Assembly (NCBI RefSeq): GCF_022179185.1
Contig: NZ_BPQJ01000014.1
Coordinates: 98,244-162,243, forward strand
DNA length: 64,000 nt
Direction: 5' to 3'
From: Methylobacterium frigidaeris
Lineage (GTDB): Bacteria; Pseudomonadota; Alphaproteobacteria; Rhizobiales; Beijerinckiaceae
The notes below the pieces were generated by a model. It did not search any database. It was not told the origin of the DNA and saw nothing but the letters and a program-made list of their open reading frames with translations. The number at the start of each line of letters is the position of its first letter. Position 1 is the first letter of the stretch. Shown here in pieces: positions 1 through 8,566 of the stretch. The translations under genes were made by a program, and so were the position numbers.

Positions 1-135
1 CTTTCGAATCCTTTCGGGCGCGCCACTTCACTTCTTCACTCACACTCAAAATGCCGGGCCGCTTGTGCCTCCGGCCGACACTCCCGGCAGGCTGGCTCGG
101 CGCACGAGCGGCCTCACCGATCAGGAACTCGCCGG

Positions 136-927
136 ATGAGCACGCACGCCACGCGCCGCAACCTGGTCGAGCAGGAGGCGGAACGCTTCAAGCCGCCGGT
201 CTTCCGCCCCCGGCGCTCCCGGTGGGACGACCTGCTCGCGGCGGGACGGCGCTTCCTCGATCTCCAGGCCGGGTCGGCCTGGCGCGACATGCGGGTGGAG
301 CTGTCCAAAGCCTCCGGCATCGTGCTCGATGTCGGCTGCGGCGCCCAGGTCTTCCGCTCGCTCCTGCCTCCGGCGGCGCGCTACCGCGGCATCGACACCC
401 GCGACGCCCTCGACCGGTTCGGCTACGCGGTGCCGGACACCGAGTATTTCGAGGGGACCGACTGGAACGTCCCGCCCGAATCCGTCGACGTCGTCCTCTG
501 CACCGAGGTCCTCGAGCATATCGAGACGCCGGCGCCCTTCGTCGACAACCTCTTCCGCTGCCTGCGGCCCGGCGGCCGCCTCGTCATCACGGTGCCGTTC
601 GCGGCCCGCTGGCACTTCGTCCCCTACGATTACTGGCGCTACACGCCGTCCTCGCTGGACCTGCTGCTGCGCCAGGCGGGGTTTCGCGACGTCCGCGTCA
701 CGGCCCGCGGCAATCCGGTCACCGTCGCCTGCTACAAGGCGATGGCCCTGTGCCTGATCCCGCTCATGGGCGAGGGCGGCCACCCGGCGCGCCGGCTCCT
801 CGGCGCGGCCCTGCTGCCACTCCTCGGCGGGCTCGCCGTGATCGGCACCCTGTCGCTTCGCTCGGACTGGGGCGAGGATTGCCTCGGCTACACCGTCACG
901 GCGCGCCGGCCCGACGCGGGCTCATAG
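136..927 (+). CDS. Class I SAM-dependent methyltransferase
   Basis: The 263-residue protein has a class I methyltransferase fold. The SAM-binding motif I reads VLDVGCGAQ near residue 60, an acidic strand follows, and a DVVLCTEVLEHI motif is near residue 120, as in the Methyltransf_11 family. The LRPGGRLVITVPF post-II motif is also clear. Substrate is not predictable. The C-terminal 50 residues are hydrophobic and may contact the membrane. It converges on a second methyltransferase only 8 bp away and sits at the edge of a surface-polysaccharide region, so a glycan or glycolipid substrate is a reasonable inference. The start at ATG 136 keeps the whole domain. Confidence 0.88.
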   Translation: MSTHATRRNLVEQEAERFKPPVFRPRRSRWDDLLAAGRRFLDLQAGSAWRDMRVELSKASGIVLDVGCGAQVFRSLLPPAARYRGIDTRDALDRFGYAVPDTEYFEGTDWNVPPESVDVVLCTEVLEHIETPAPFVDNLFRCLRPGGRLVITVPFAARWHFVPYDYWRYTPSSLDLLLRQAGFRDVRVTARGNPVTVACYKAMALCLIPLMGEGGHPARRLLGAALLPLLGGLAVIGTLSLRSDWGEDCLGYTVTARRPDAGS

Positions 928-935
928 CGGCTCGG

Positions 936-1904
936 TCACAGCGGCTTGCGCGCCACGCTGAGGAGATTGCCGACATTCAGGCCGACGCTCCGCCGACCCA
1001 GGCCCAGGGCCTCCGCGGCGGCCAGGGCGGACGGCTTGAGCGGTCCCGGCAGGGGCAGCAGGCGCAGCCAGTAGCGCAGTGGGTATCGATTCCGGATGGC
1101 GCCGGTCGCGATCTCTCCGAACCCCGCCTCGTCGAGGAGGCGGCGCAGGCTCGCCGGGCAGAACAGCTGCATGTGCTCGATGTCGATGATCGGCGAGCGG
1201 CGGCCGAGGAGCCGGTTGATCGGCGCCCGGTAATCGTGGGTGACGAAGGCGATCAGCCCGCCGGGCCGCAGCAGGTCATAGGCAGCCTGCGTCAGGCCGC
1301 GCGGATCGGGGACGTGCTCCAGGGTCTGGAAGCAGCACACCAGCGACAGGCTGCCCGGCCGGTGCGCGCCGGGCTCGAACACCCCGACCCGCAGGTGCGG
1401 GCGGAGCGCGGCGGGGGCCGCCGCGACGGCGTCGTGCGAGGGCTCGACACCGATGACCTCGGCAAACCCGAGATCCAGCAACTCCTGCAGGAAGACCCCG
1501 CTGCCCGCACCGATCTCGAGAGCCGTGCCGCCGCGATGCTCCGCGCCGAGCCGGGGCGCCAGAGCCTGCGCATAGGTGCGCGCCGCGTAGCGGGCCTCCT
1601 CGGCGCTGTCGTAGCCGGCATCCCGATAGGCACGCGCCAGGGCCTCGGCCCCCGGTGCCTCGGCGGCGAACACGGTCTCGCAGGTCTCGCAGCGGACCAG
1701 GCGGAACGTCATGAATTCGGGGACTTTTCGCGAGGCGAAGCTGAGCGCGCCGATCCGGGCGGGGTCGATCGAGGCCGACAGGAAGGCCCGCGCGGCGTGC
1801 TCGGGCGCCCCGCAGACCGGGCAGTCGCGGCCCTGGAGTCCGTCCAGGATCGCGGCCGGGGCAGTGATGGTCTGGCTGTTCGGGGTCACAGGCGACGTCC
1901 TCAC
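936..1904 (-). CDS. Class I SAM methyltransferase with N-terminal zinc-ribbon-like segment
   Basis: This 322-residue protein begins with two CxxC pairs (CPVC near residue 28 and CETC near residue 72). They probably form a zinc-binding module like the one found before the methyltransferase domain in many sugar and nodulation-type methyltransferases. The catalytic domain follows, with motif I ALEIGAGSGVF, the acidic VIGVEPS strand end, CCFQTLEHVPDP and LLRPGGLIAFVTHD. This arrangement is common in enzymes acting on deoxysugars of surface polysaccharides, but the substrate cannot be read from sequence. It is convergent with the preceding methyltransferase. Confidence 0.87.
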   Translation of the reverse strand: MRTSPVTPNSQTITAPAAILDGLQGRDCPVCGAPEHAARAFLSASIDPARIGALSFASRKVPEFMTFRLVRCETCETVFAAEAPGAEALARAYRDAGYDSAEEARYAARTYAQALAPRLGAEHRGGTALEIGAGSGVFLQELLDLGFAEVIGVEPSHDAVAAAPAALRPHLRVGVFEPGAHRPGSLSLVCCFQTLEHVPDPRGLTQAAYDLLRPGGLIAFVTHDYRAPINRLLGRRSPIIDIEHMQLFCPASLRRLLDEAGFGEIATGAIRNRYPLRYWLRLLPLPGPLKPSALAAAEALGLGRRSVGLNVGNLLSVARKPL

Positions 1905-2306
1905 GATCGGGATCGCGGCACGATGGCGGACGCGGGACGCGGCGGCTCGCCGCCCGCGCCCCGTTGATCCTCTGCCCGTTCGTCCGTCTTCCGCATGGTA
2001 AGGTCGATGAAACGGTATTCTTGGTTAGCGGATCCTTAAAAGATCCGGGCGGTGCCGGCCCGCGCCCTGTCTCGGCTCATGACATCCCGGCTCATGCGAC
2101 GACCATCGGGTCGAAACCCGGCCAGCGCGACCCGGCGAACGATCGGTGAGGGGGCGGCCACCGTTCAGCGACCGCCTGTCGAACATCCTCGCCTCACTCT
2201 TCGACTTGAGGCGTAGTTTGAAGCGATTCAATGCCAGAATAATTATTGTATTTGACGTTGAATTCTTCTACGGTCTTGTCTTTCAAGCAAAGGCTGGGTG
2301 GGACGT
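1905..2306. other. Intergenic region, AT-richer toward its right end
   Basis: No convincing gene is present in these 402 bases. The right half (about 2215-2290) is strikingly AT-rich for this genome and contains TTGACG at 2252-2257, a possible -35 element for the downstream secreted-protein gene. No good -10 partner was found. Confidence 0.5.
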
Positions 2307-2765
2307 ATGACCGGTTACGGAAGGCGCCTGCGAACGAACTCCATCCTGGTTTCGGCATGCTTATCAGTTTTTTGTCTCACCCCTCTGGTCGGGCAAGCGC
2401 GCGCTGAGGGTGCTGGTCGAAAAGCGTTGATCGCTCTCGAGAAAAAAAGGATCAAGGGAGCGGATTACGTTCAAGTCCATCCGTTCTTTGGCGACTTCAC
2501 AGGAGATCGACAGGAGGATGCGCTCACCGTTTCCTATTATCATCCCAAGGATGGCGGCAATTCGGATTCGATCGAGGTGAGCCTCTACCAGGGAACGAGC
2601 AACGGATTTCGATTCATCAGGACGGTTCCCGATGTGTACGGCCAGTCGCCACGGGCCGCGAAGTTCAGTCGCGGCCGGATCAGGATGACGCTGACGACCT
2701 TGGGCCCGAACGATGCGCGGTGCTGTCCCTCTGTGCCCAAGGAGTATGTCATTGCGGCACCATAG
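2307..2765 (+). CDS. Hypothetical secreted protein, FG-GAP/VCBS-like fragment
   Basis: The product is a 152-residue protein with a typical signal peptide (basic start, hydrophobic core NSILVSACLSVFCL, then GQARA as cleavage region). The mature part contains FFGDFTGDRQEDALTVSYY, reminiscent of the GDFNGDGxxD motif of FG-GAP/VCBS repeats. A CC pair near the C-terminus could form a disulfide. I do not recognise a named family. ATG 2307 is preferred over GTG 2298 because GGTGGGA precedes it. Base composition is clearly lower in GC than the neighbours and rare codons occur, which suggests recent acquisition. It stands alone between divergent or convergent glycan genes. Confidence 0.65.
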   Translation: MTGYGRRLRTNSILVSACLSVFCLTPLVGQARAEGAGRKALIALEKKRIKGADYVQVHPFFGDFTGDRQEDALTVSYYHPKDGGNSDSIEVSLYQGTSNGFRFIRTVPDVYGQSPRAAKFSRGRIRMTLTTLGPNDARCCPSVPKEYVIAAP

Positions 2766-2842
2766 TGCCCCCAGCGCCGCGTGAACGCCTGGAGGGCGTC
2801 GCAAGCCGTCCTTCGCCTGGTGAGGCGATCGGGTTCTCGACC

Positions 2843-4459
2843 CTAGAACGCCTCCCCGGCACGCTCCTGGTGCGCCGGGTGATCGGGCCAGCACGGGCCC
2901 TGCGGCACGAGCCGCACCAGCGCCCCGGGCCTGGCGAGGACGCGGCCGGCGAGGCGTCCCTCCAGGGCGTCGATCCGGGCGATGTAGTGGAAGAGCGGCC
3001 CGTCATTGGGTGGGGTCCGGGCGGCGGCCAGGAGGTTGCAGGCGCTGATCGAGAAGGCCGGGACGACCATGGCGCGGGTCACCTCGTAGAGGGGCGTGAC
3101 CGCGCCGATGCCGAGGATCGCCACGGCGAGCGCCGCGGACCGGCCGTGGAGCCTCGGCACCGCCGTGCCGACCCGCAAAGCCATGAGGGCAAGGGCCGGG
3201 ATCGAGGCGCGCATGACGAAATCCGCCCCGCCGAGCCGGTAGAGCGGCGCCAGCAGCAGGAGGCCGAGGACGAGTCCGGTCTCCCGCCTCGTCCAGCGGT
3301 CGGCACCGAGGATCGACCCCGGCCCGAGGCCGAGGACGACCAGGGCCGGGACGATCTCGATCGTGAGGAAGAGGACGTACCGGGAGGCGAACTCCCCGGT
3401 CATATCCTGGAATCCGTGCGGGACGCGGCCGGCATCCGCTCCGAGATAGATCGCGACCGGCAGGAGCCCGAGTCCGGCGAGGCCCACGGTCGCGACGGCG
3501 CCGGGCGTGAGCCGGCCCGCGGCCCGGTCGACGAGGAGCGCGACGATCAGGAAGGGCAGGGCGCCGATGGCGCTCAGCGGCGACCAGAATACGCACAGGC
3601 CGAACACCACCGCCAGCGAGGAGGCCCGCAGGGCCGAGGCGCGCCAGAGGCAGTAGGCTCCGACGAAGATCCAGCCCGAGGCCGCGTGGTTCGGTACCCA
3701 GAAGAGTTGCGTCACGTGGGACGAGAATTGCAGGTTCCCGAGCCATTGCTCGAGATGGATGCCGGGCGTGGTCGGACCGCCGAGCTTCCACGCGCCGACG
3801 ACGTCCCAGCCGCTGAACGCGACGAAGACCGCGAGCAGCGCGAGGCCCTGCCGGTGCGACGGGGCGAGGCGGGCGAAGCCGTAGAACAGGCAGCCGAACA
3901 GGAGCGCGTTCTGTGCGAGCAGCGCGCCGTGCGCCCCGTACAGGCCGGCGACCTTGCCGATGGCCGCCGGCAGCAGGTAGAGCCCGAGCGGCGCGCGCAG
4001 CATCGTCGGGTCGCCGGCATAGAGGTAGCCGACCGGCCAGGGCTCGGCGACGAGGTCGCGCAACACCGCGTCGCGGATCAGCCAGTCGTCGTTGGCGAAG
4101 AACAGGTGGGTCTGGCCGCCGAGCAGGCAGAGCCCGATCCCCGCCGCGAGGGCGGCCGTGAGGAGCGGCCCGTCGATGGGCGCGCGGGTCCGCGCGAGGT
4201 CGCGCAGGACGAGGAGCAGCGCCGCCGACAGGAGGGCGACCGTGCCCGCCGCGAGCGGCGCGCTCGCCAGATGGGTGGCGAGGAACAGGAGGTTGGGGGC
4301 GGCCGCGAGCACCAGCACGATCGCGAAGGGCAGGTGGCCGAGGCCGGCCCCCGCCGCGCTCCGGGTGGAGGGCCGGATTCCGCCATCGTCCCTGACCGCG
4401 TCCGGTGCGGCGCGGTCGCGGTGCAGGGCGGGGGCGTCCTGTGCGAGCGCGCGGGTCAT
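2843..4459 (-). CDS. Polytopic membrane protein, GT-C glycosyltransferase-like
   Basis: The 538-residue protein has about ten to twelve predicted membrane segments, starting near residue 42. A short loop after the third helix carries HLFFANDDWLIRDAV, an acidic pair placed as in the first periplasmic loop of GT-C lipid-sugar-dependent glycosyltransferases. A later loop holds QLFWVPNHAASGW. The start ATG at 4459 overlaps the stop of the upstream epimerase-glycosyltransferase gene (ATGA), so the two are translationally coupled. The likely role is transfer of a sugar from a polyprenyl-phosphate donor, made by the GT2 half of the upstream protein, to a surface glycan. That role is inferred from context and topology. 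Confidence 0.75.
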   Translation of the reverse strand: MTRALAQDAPALHRDRAAPDAVRDDGGIRPSTRSAAGAGLGHLPFAIVLVLAAAPNLLFLATHLASAPLAAGTVALLSAALLLVLRDLARTRAPIDGPLLTAALAAGIGLCLLGGQTHLFFANDDWLIRDAVLRDLVAEPWPVGYLYAGDPTMLRAPLGLYLLPAAIGKVAGLYGAHGALLAQNALLFGCLFYGFARLAPSHRQGLALLAVFVAFSGWDVVGAWKLGGPTTPGIHLEQWLGNLQFSSHVTQLFWVPNHAASGWIFVGAYCLWRASALRASSLAVVFGLCVFWSPLSAIGALPFLIVALLVDRAAGRLTPGAVATVGLAGLGLLPVAIYLGADAGRVPHGFQDMTGEFASRYVLFLTIEIVPALVVLGLGPGSILGADRWTRRETGLVLGLLLLAPLYRLGGADFVMRASIPALALMALRVGTAVPRLHGRSAALAVAILGIGAVTPLYEVTRAMVVPAFSISACNLLAAARTPPNDGPLFHYIARIDALEGRLAGRVLARPGALVRLVPQGPCWPDHPAHQERAGEAF

Positions 4460-6423
4460 GGACGTGCTCTCCCCTCGGGCGGCAGGTCGGTCGCGACGCC
4501 GCCGCGGATCAGCGCCGCTCGGATCAGGCGCGGGCGTCCCTTCACCTCCTCCATGATCTTCGCCACGTACTCGCCGATCAGCCCGATCGCGAACAGGTTC
4601 AGGGCGCCGAAGAACAGGATCGCCAATTGGGTCGAGACCGCACCGCGCGGGGCGATGTCCGGCACGAGCAGATGGGCGGCGACAAGGATCGTCCCGATGA
4701 GGCCGGCGAGGCCGAGCAGCACGATCCCTGCGGCGGTGAGCATCTTCAGCGGCGTGTTGCTGAACGAGAAGATGCCGCGCTTGGCCCATTCGAGGTTGGA
4801 GAGAAGATTGTTCGTGCTCGTGCCGAACATCCGCTTCGGGCGCACGTAATCCACCCCGGTCTGGCGGAAGCCGACATAGGCGCGAAGCCCCCGCATGAAC
4901 AGGTCGCGCTCCGGGCAGTTCAGCAGCCAGCCGACGACGCGCCGGTCCATCAGCGAGAAGTCGCCGGCATCGTGCGGGATCCGCACGTAGCTGAAGGCGG
5001 CGAAGACCCGGTAGAACGCCTTGTAGAGCAGGCCCCAGACCAGCGGCATCTCGCGCTTGACGCGGCGGCCATAGACCACGTCGTGGCCCGCGACCCAGGC
5101 CTCGTAGAACGGCGCGATCAGCTCGGGCGGGTCCTGCAGGTCGCCGTCGAGGAGCACGCAGGCCTGGGCGGTCGCCAGCTCCATGCCGCTGCGGAACGCC
5201 ATCTGCGAGCCGAAATTGCGTGAATGCGTGATGCCGAGCACGTGCGGGTCGGAGGCCGACAATTCGCGGATCCGCTCGCCGCACCCGTCCGGGCTCGCGT
5301 CGTTGACGAAGATGATCTCGTAATCGACGTCGATCTTGCGGAACACCGCCGTCAGGCGGGCATGCATGATCGGCACCGCCTCCTCGTCCTTGTAGCAGGC
5401 GATGATGGCGGCGATGCTCCTGCGCCGCGTCGCGCCGGCCTTGGTGAGCCCGGACAGGTCCGCCCCGGCCTCGCGCATCCAGGCGGCGGTGCGCGCGAGC
5501 CCCTCCGCGAGCGAGGTCTCAGGGCGCCAGCCGAGCAGGCGCTCGGCTTTCTCGGGGTTCGCCTGCCAGCGCGCGAGGTCCCAGGCGCGGGGCGCCATCG
5601 CGCCGAAGCGAGGGGGCTCGGCGATGCCGAACAGGTCCTTCGCCGTCAGCGCCAGGTCGCCGATCGTCGTCTCGATGCCGGTGCCGATGTTGAGCGATTC
5701 GCCGTAGAGGTCGAGCGACATCTTGGCCGCCGCGCGCACGAAGGCCTGGCAGACATCCTCGACGTAGACGAAGTCGCGCGCGATCGTCGGGTCGACGAGG
5801 TCGGGATAGCCCCCGTCCATCCCGCGCGACACCACGGCCGGGATCAGGCGGCCGGCATCCTCGTACGGGCCGTAGACCGAGTAGAGCCGCAGGTTGACCA
5901 CCGGCCAGCGCCGCGTCTTCCCCGCATAGGCGAGGTACTGCGCGGCCGCCGCCTTGGAGACCGCGTAGGCGCTGTTGGGGACGAGGGCCGCGTCTTCCGC
6001 CGGGGCGGCGGAGTTCAGGCCGTACTCGGACGACGAGCCGGCATGGACGTAGGCCGCGAGGGTGCCACCCTGGGCCAGCCGCTCGACGCGCCCGACGAGG
6101 GCGGTGAAGTTGGTGGCGTAGATCAGGTCGGCGTCGGTCTCGAAGGAATAGGCGCCGTAGGCGATGCAGTCGAACACCGTCGCCGGGCGGATCGCCTCGA
6201 CGAAGTTGGCGGTGGCCGCCTTGTCGGTGAAATCGACCGCGACCAGGTGCGAGGGGTCGATGCCGCGCAGGCGCGGCGCCGGCAGGACGCGGGCGACGGC
6301 GTAGACGTCGCGGCGCCGCGCCAGGATGTGGCGGAACAGGTTGCACCCGACGAAGCCCCCCGCGCCGAGCACGGCGATGGGACCCTTGAGGGTGTCGATC
6401 CAGTCGGCGGCGGAGCCGTTCAT
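4456..6423 (-). CDS. Fused NAD-dependent sugar epimerase/dehydratase and GT2 glycosyltransferase
   Basis: One uninterrupted frame of 655 residues encodes two enzymes. Residues 1-315 are an extended short-chain dehydrogenase: nucleotide-binding AVLGAGGFVG at 17-26, SSEYG near 131 and the catalytic Y153-x3-K157 pair (YAVSK). Residues 333-655 are a GT2 of the DPM1/ArnC/GtrB type. They show IIACYKDEEAV, VNDASPDG, the metal-binding DGDLQDPPE at 426-434, and two C-terminal membrane helices preceding a basic tail. Such GT2 proteins make polyprenyl-phosphate sugars. Start ATG 6423 overlaps the transketolase stop. No internal stop or frameshift separates the halves, and an internal Met (residue 316) could in principle start the GT separately. 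Confidence 0.88.
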   Translation of the reverse strand: MNGSAADWIDTLKGPIAVLGAGGFVGCNLFRHILARRRDVYAVARVLPAPRLRGIDPSHLVAVDFTDKAATANFVEAIRPATVFDCIAYGAYSFETDADLIYATNFTALVGRVERLAQGGTLAAYVHAGSSSEYGLNSAAPAEDAALVPNSAYAVSKAAAAQYLAYAGKTRRWPVVNLRLYSVYGPYEDAGRLIPAVVSRGMDGGYPDLVDPTIARDFVYVEDVCQAFVRAAAKMSLDLYGESLNIGTGIETTIGDLALTAKDLFGIAEPPRFGAMAPRAWDLARWQANPEKAERLLGWRPETSLAEGLARTAAWMREAGADLSGLTKAGATRRRSIAAIIACYKDEEAVPIMHARLTAVFRKIDVDYEIIFVNDASPDGCGERIRELSASDPHVLGITHSRNFGSQMAFRSGMELATAQACVLLDGDLQDPPELIAPFYEAWVAGHDVVYGRRVKREMPLVWGLLYKAFYRVFAAFSYVRIPHDAGDFSLMDRRVVGWLLNCPERDLFMRGLRAYVGFRQTGVDYVRPKRMFGTSTNNLLSNLEWAKRGIFSFSNTPLKMLTAAGIVLLGLAGLIGTILVAAHLLVPDIAPRGAVSTQLAILFFGALNLFAIGLIGEYVAKIMEEVKGRPRLIRAALIRGGVATDLPPEGRARP

Positions 6424-7319
6424 GCCGAGAGCCTCTGGCGGAGCGACTCCGGATCGAGGCCGCTCTCGCGCCGGTGGAAGCTTTGCGAGCCGTAGGTGCC
6501 GGACGGGTAGCCGGCGGCGGCGACCGGGCGGAAGCCCGCCACCGCGATGCCGCCCTCCAGGCACCAGGTGGCGAGGCTCTGGCCGAGGCCGCCTTGCGCG
6601 ACGTGCTCCTCGACGACACAGAGCGTGCGGCCGGACAGCGCCTCCACGAAGGCCCGCGGCGGCGGGCTCATCGACAGGGGCAGTTCGCTCACGGCCCACA
6701 CTTCCGGCCCGTCCTCCGTACCGTCCGCGAAGGCCGACCAGGCGAGGCCGGCCATCGGCCCCACCGCCACCACGATCGGCCCGCGTCCCGCGCGCAGGCG
6801 GCGCCAAGGCGCGTAGGGAGGCGCGGTGCACCCCGCCGGCACCTCGCCGCGCCCGAGCCGGACGTAAGCGGGCCCAGGATCGCCCCCGGCCGCCTCCACC
6901 ACGGCAGCGACATCGGTGTCGAAGGCGGGCACGAAGATGCGCAAGGACGGCAGCGTCGAGAGGATGCCGTAATCTTCCAGCGCGTGATGGGTCGGGCCCA
7001 TCACCCCGTAGGCGTAGCCGCCGCCATTGGCGAGCAGGCGCACCGGCAGGCGGTGAAGGCAGACGTCGTTGCGGATCTGCTCGAAGGCACGGGCATAGCA
7101 GAACGGCGCGATGGTGTAGGTCCAGGGCTCGAGCCCCTCGCTGGCGAGGGCCGCCGCCACCCCGATCATGTTCTGCTCGGCGATGCCGGCGTTGAGGAAG
7201 CGCGCGCCGAGCGCGTCGCGCAGCGGCTCCAGGGCGCCGAAGCCGAGATCGCCGGTGAGGAAGACGAGGTCGGGGCGCGCCGCCCGGGCGACGAGCGCCG
7301 CGCAGAGTTCGCGCCGCAT
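6420..7319 (-). CDS. Transketolase, C-terminal (pyrimidine-binding and C-terminal) subunit
   Basis: This 299-residue protein corresponds to the second half of transketolase. It contains FLNAGIAEQNMIGVAAALA, the conserved glutamate region that activates thiamine diphosphate, and GPTHHALEDYGILSTLPSL, followed by the C-terminal regulatory-like domain. Its ATG overlaps the stop of the N-terminal subunit gene by one base, so the two subunits should be made together. Split transketolases of this kind in polysaccharide clusters usually produce unusual keto-sugar or branched precursors rather than serving the pentose phosphate pathway. The specific product here is unknown. The 3' end overlaps the start of the epimerase-GT gene by four bases. 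Confidence 0.9.
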   Translation of the reverse strand: MRRELCAALVARAARPDLVFLTGDLGFGALEPLRDALGARFLNAGIAEQNMIGVAAALASEGLEPWTYTIAPFCYARAFEQIRNDVCLHRLPVRLLANGGGYAYGVMGPTHHALEDYGILSTLPSLRIFVPAFDTDVAAVVEAAGGDPGPAYVRLGRGEVPAGCTAPPYAPWRRLRAGRGPIVVAVGPMAGLAWSAFADGTEDGPEVWAVSELPLSMSPPPRAFVEALSGRTLCVVEEHVAQGGLGQSLATWCLEGGIAVAGFRPVAAAGYPSGTYGSQSFHRRESGLDPESLRQRLSA

Positions 7320-8176
7320 CAGGCATTCTCCCCGGTGCCGAGGACCGCGTCGCCGAGGATCGCAGCTTGCACCTGCTCCTCGGTGAGCGGCAGGTAGTGG
7401 CTGTCCAGGCGCCCCTCGATGGCGGGCACGCCGTGTCCCTTCACGGTGTGCAGGACGACGACCACCGGCCGGTCGGTTCCGGGCGCGAGGGCACGGCGCA
7501 TGGCGGGAAGGTCGTGCCCGTCCGCCTCGCGGATCTCGACGGAAAAGCCGGCCAGAACCCGCCCGATCGGGTCGAGGGAGGCGACCTCGTCGGTCGTGCC
7601 GAAGCCCTGGAGCCGGTTGTGGTCGATCAGGATCGTCAGGTTGGACAGCCGCCGGTGGGCGCAGAAGATCAGCGCTTCGAGGGTCGAGCCCTCCTGCCAC
7701 TCGCCGTCGGAGGTCAGGCAGAAGACCCGGCCCTCCCGGCCCTGCAGCCGGGCCGCGAGGGCGAGCCCGCCGGCCAGCGAGAGGCCGTGTCCGAGGCTGC
7801 CGGTGCCGAAGCGGATTCCGGGGAGGCCGCGGGCGGGAGGATGGCCGGGAAGCCGGGTACCGTCGGTGTGGAAGCTGTCGAGCTCGGCGTCAGTGATCAG
7901 GCCCCGGCTCCACAGGGTGACGTAGAGCGCGCCCGCCGCGTGGCCCTTCGAGAGGACGAAGCGGTCCGCGTCAGCCAGCATCTCGTGATGCACCAGCATC
8001 ATCGCGTCGAGGGCCGAGAGGTTGCCGCCGACATGGCCGACGCCGGCCGTCCGGTGCATGGCGAGCAGTCGCCAGCGCGCCAGCCTCAGGAGACCGGGCG
8101 CGAGCGGCGCAAGGCCCGCCGGGACGGCGCCGTGCGGCGGGGTCTCCGCCCGAAGGGTGTGTCCGCGCCGTGCCAT
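7319..8176 (-). CDS. Transketolase, N-terminal (thiamine diphosphate-binding) subunit
   Basis: The 285-residue protein is the thiamine diphosphate-binding half of transketolase: GHVGGNLSALDAMMLVHHEML, DRFVLSKGHAAGALYVTLW, GSLGHGLSLAGGLAL, then the cofactor motif TSDGEWQEGS ending in DHNR. The usual GDGE is SDGE here, which still keeps the metal-binding aspartate and glutamate. It is first in a four-gene minus-strand operon with the C-terminal subunit, the epimerase-GT fusion and the GT-C-like protein. Length fits split transketolases (about 270-290 residues). ATG 8176 was taken; a downstream start is possible because the first 25 residues are poorly conserved. Confidence 0.9.
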   Translation of the reverse strand: MARRGHTLRAETPPHGAVPAGLAPLAPGLLRLARWRLLAMHRTAGVGHVGGNLSALDAMMLVHHEMLADADRFVLSKGHAAGALYVTLWSRGLITDAELDSFHTDGTRLPGHPPARGLPGIRFGTGSLGHGLSLAGGLALAARLQGREGRVFCLTSDGEWQEGSTLEALIFCAHRRLSNLTILIDHNRLQGFGTTDEVASLDPIGRVLAGFSVEIREADGHDLPAMRRALAPGTDRPVVVVLHTVKGHGVPAIEGRLDSHYLPLTEEQVQAAILGDAVLGTGENA

Positions 8177-8566
8177 CCGCCCGAGATTCCGCTGCCCTCC
8201 GGCGACGGAACGACGGCCGTGGTTAGCGTCGGGTTAAGGGGCGCGTCGCCGCGATGCGCCGCGACGGCGCGACCATCCTGCCCGCCTTCTTCTTCCGGGT
8301 CGACCGCTGAAGAGACGGGCGCGATGCCGTTGGTGCGACCCGTCGATGCCCGATCTATACAGGTCTTTCCTGGCGAACAGGCCGGCTGTGTCGGTATTAA
8401 TCGTGATTAACCATGCCGGCCGCGTGATCGCCGGCTGCTCCGTGAGAGGCGAGTCACACAGTCAGGTCCCGAAGCGACTGCGGCGGAAAGATGGCGCGTT
8501 TACCTGTGACTCAGGTTTGCGTGGGAAATTGTCTGGGATGGTCGTTCGGCGTGGCGGAGTTAGTTC
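8177..8566. other. Intergenic region between divergent operons
   Basis: These 390 bases separate the minus-strand polysaccharide operon from the plus-strand deacetylase gene and should hold both promoters. There is an AT-richer patch (TATTAATCGTGATTAAC around 8395-8411) but no confident -35/-10 pair, hairpin or coding region. Confidence 0.4.

Noticed and set aside
6424..7326. Upstream extension of the epimerase-GT frame
   Set aside because: It is the shadow of the transketolase C-terminal gene; the real start is ATG 6423 with a proper Rossmann start.
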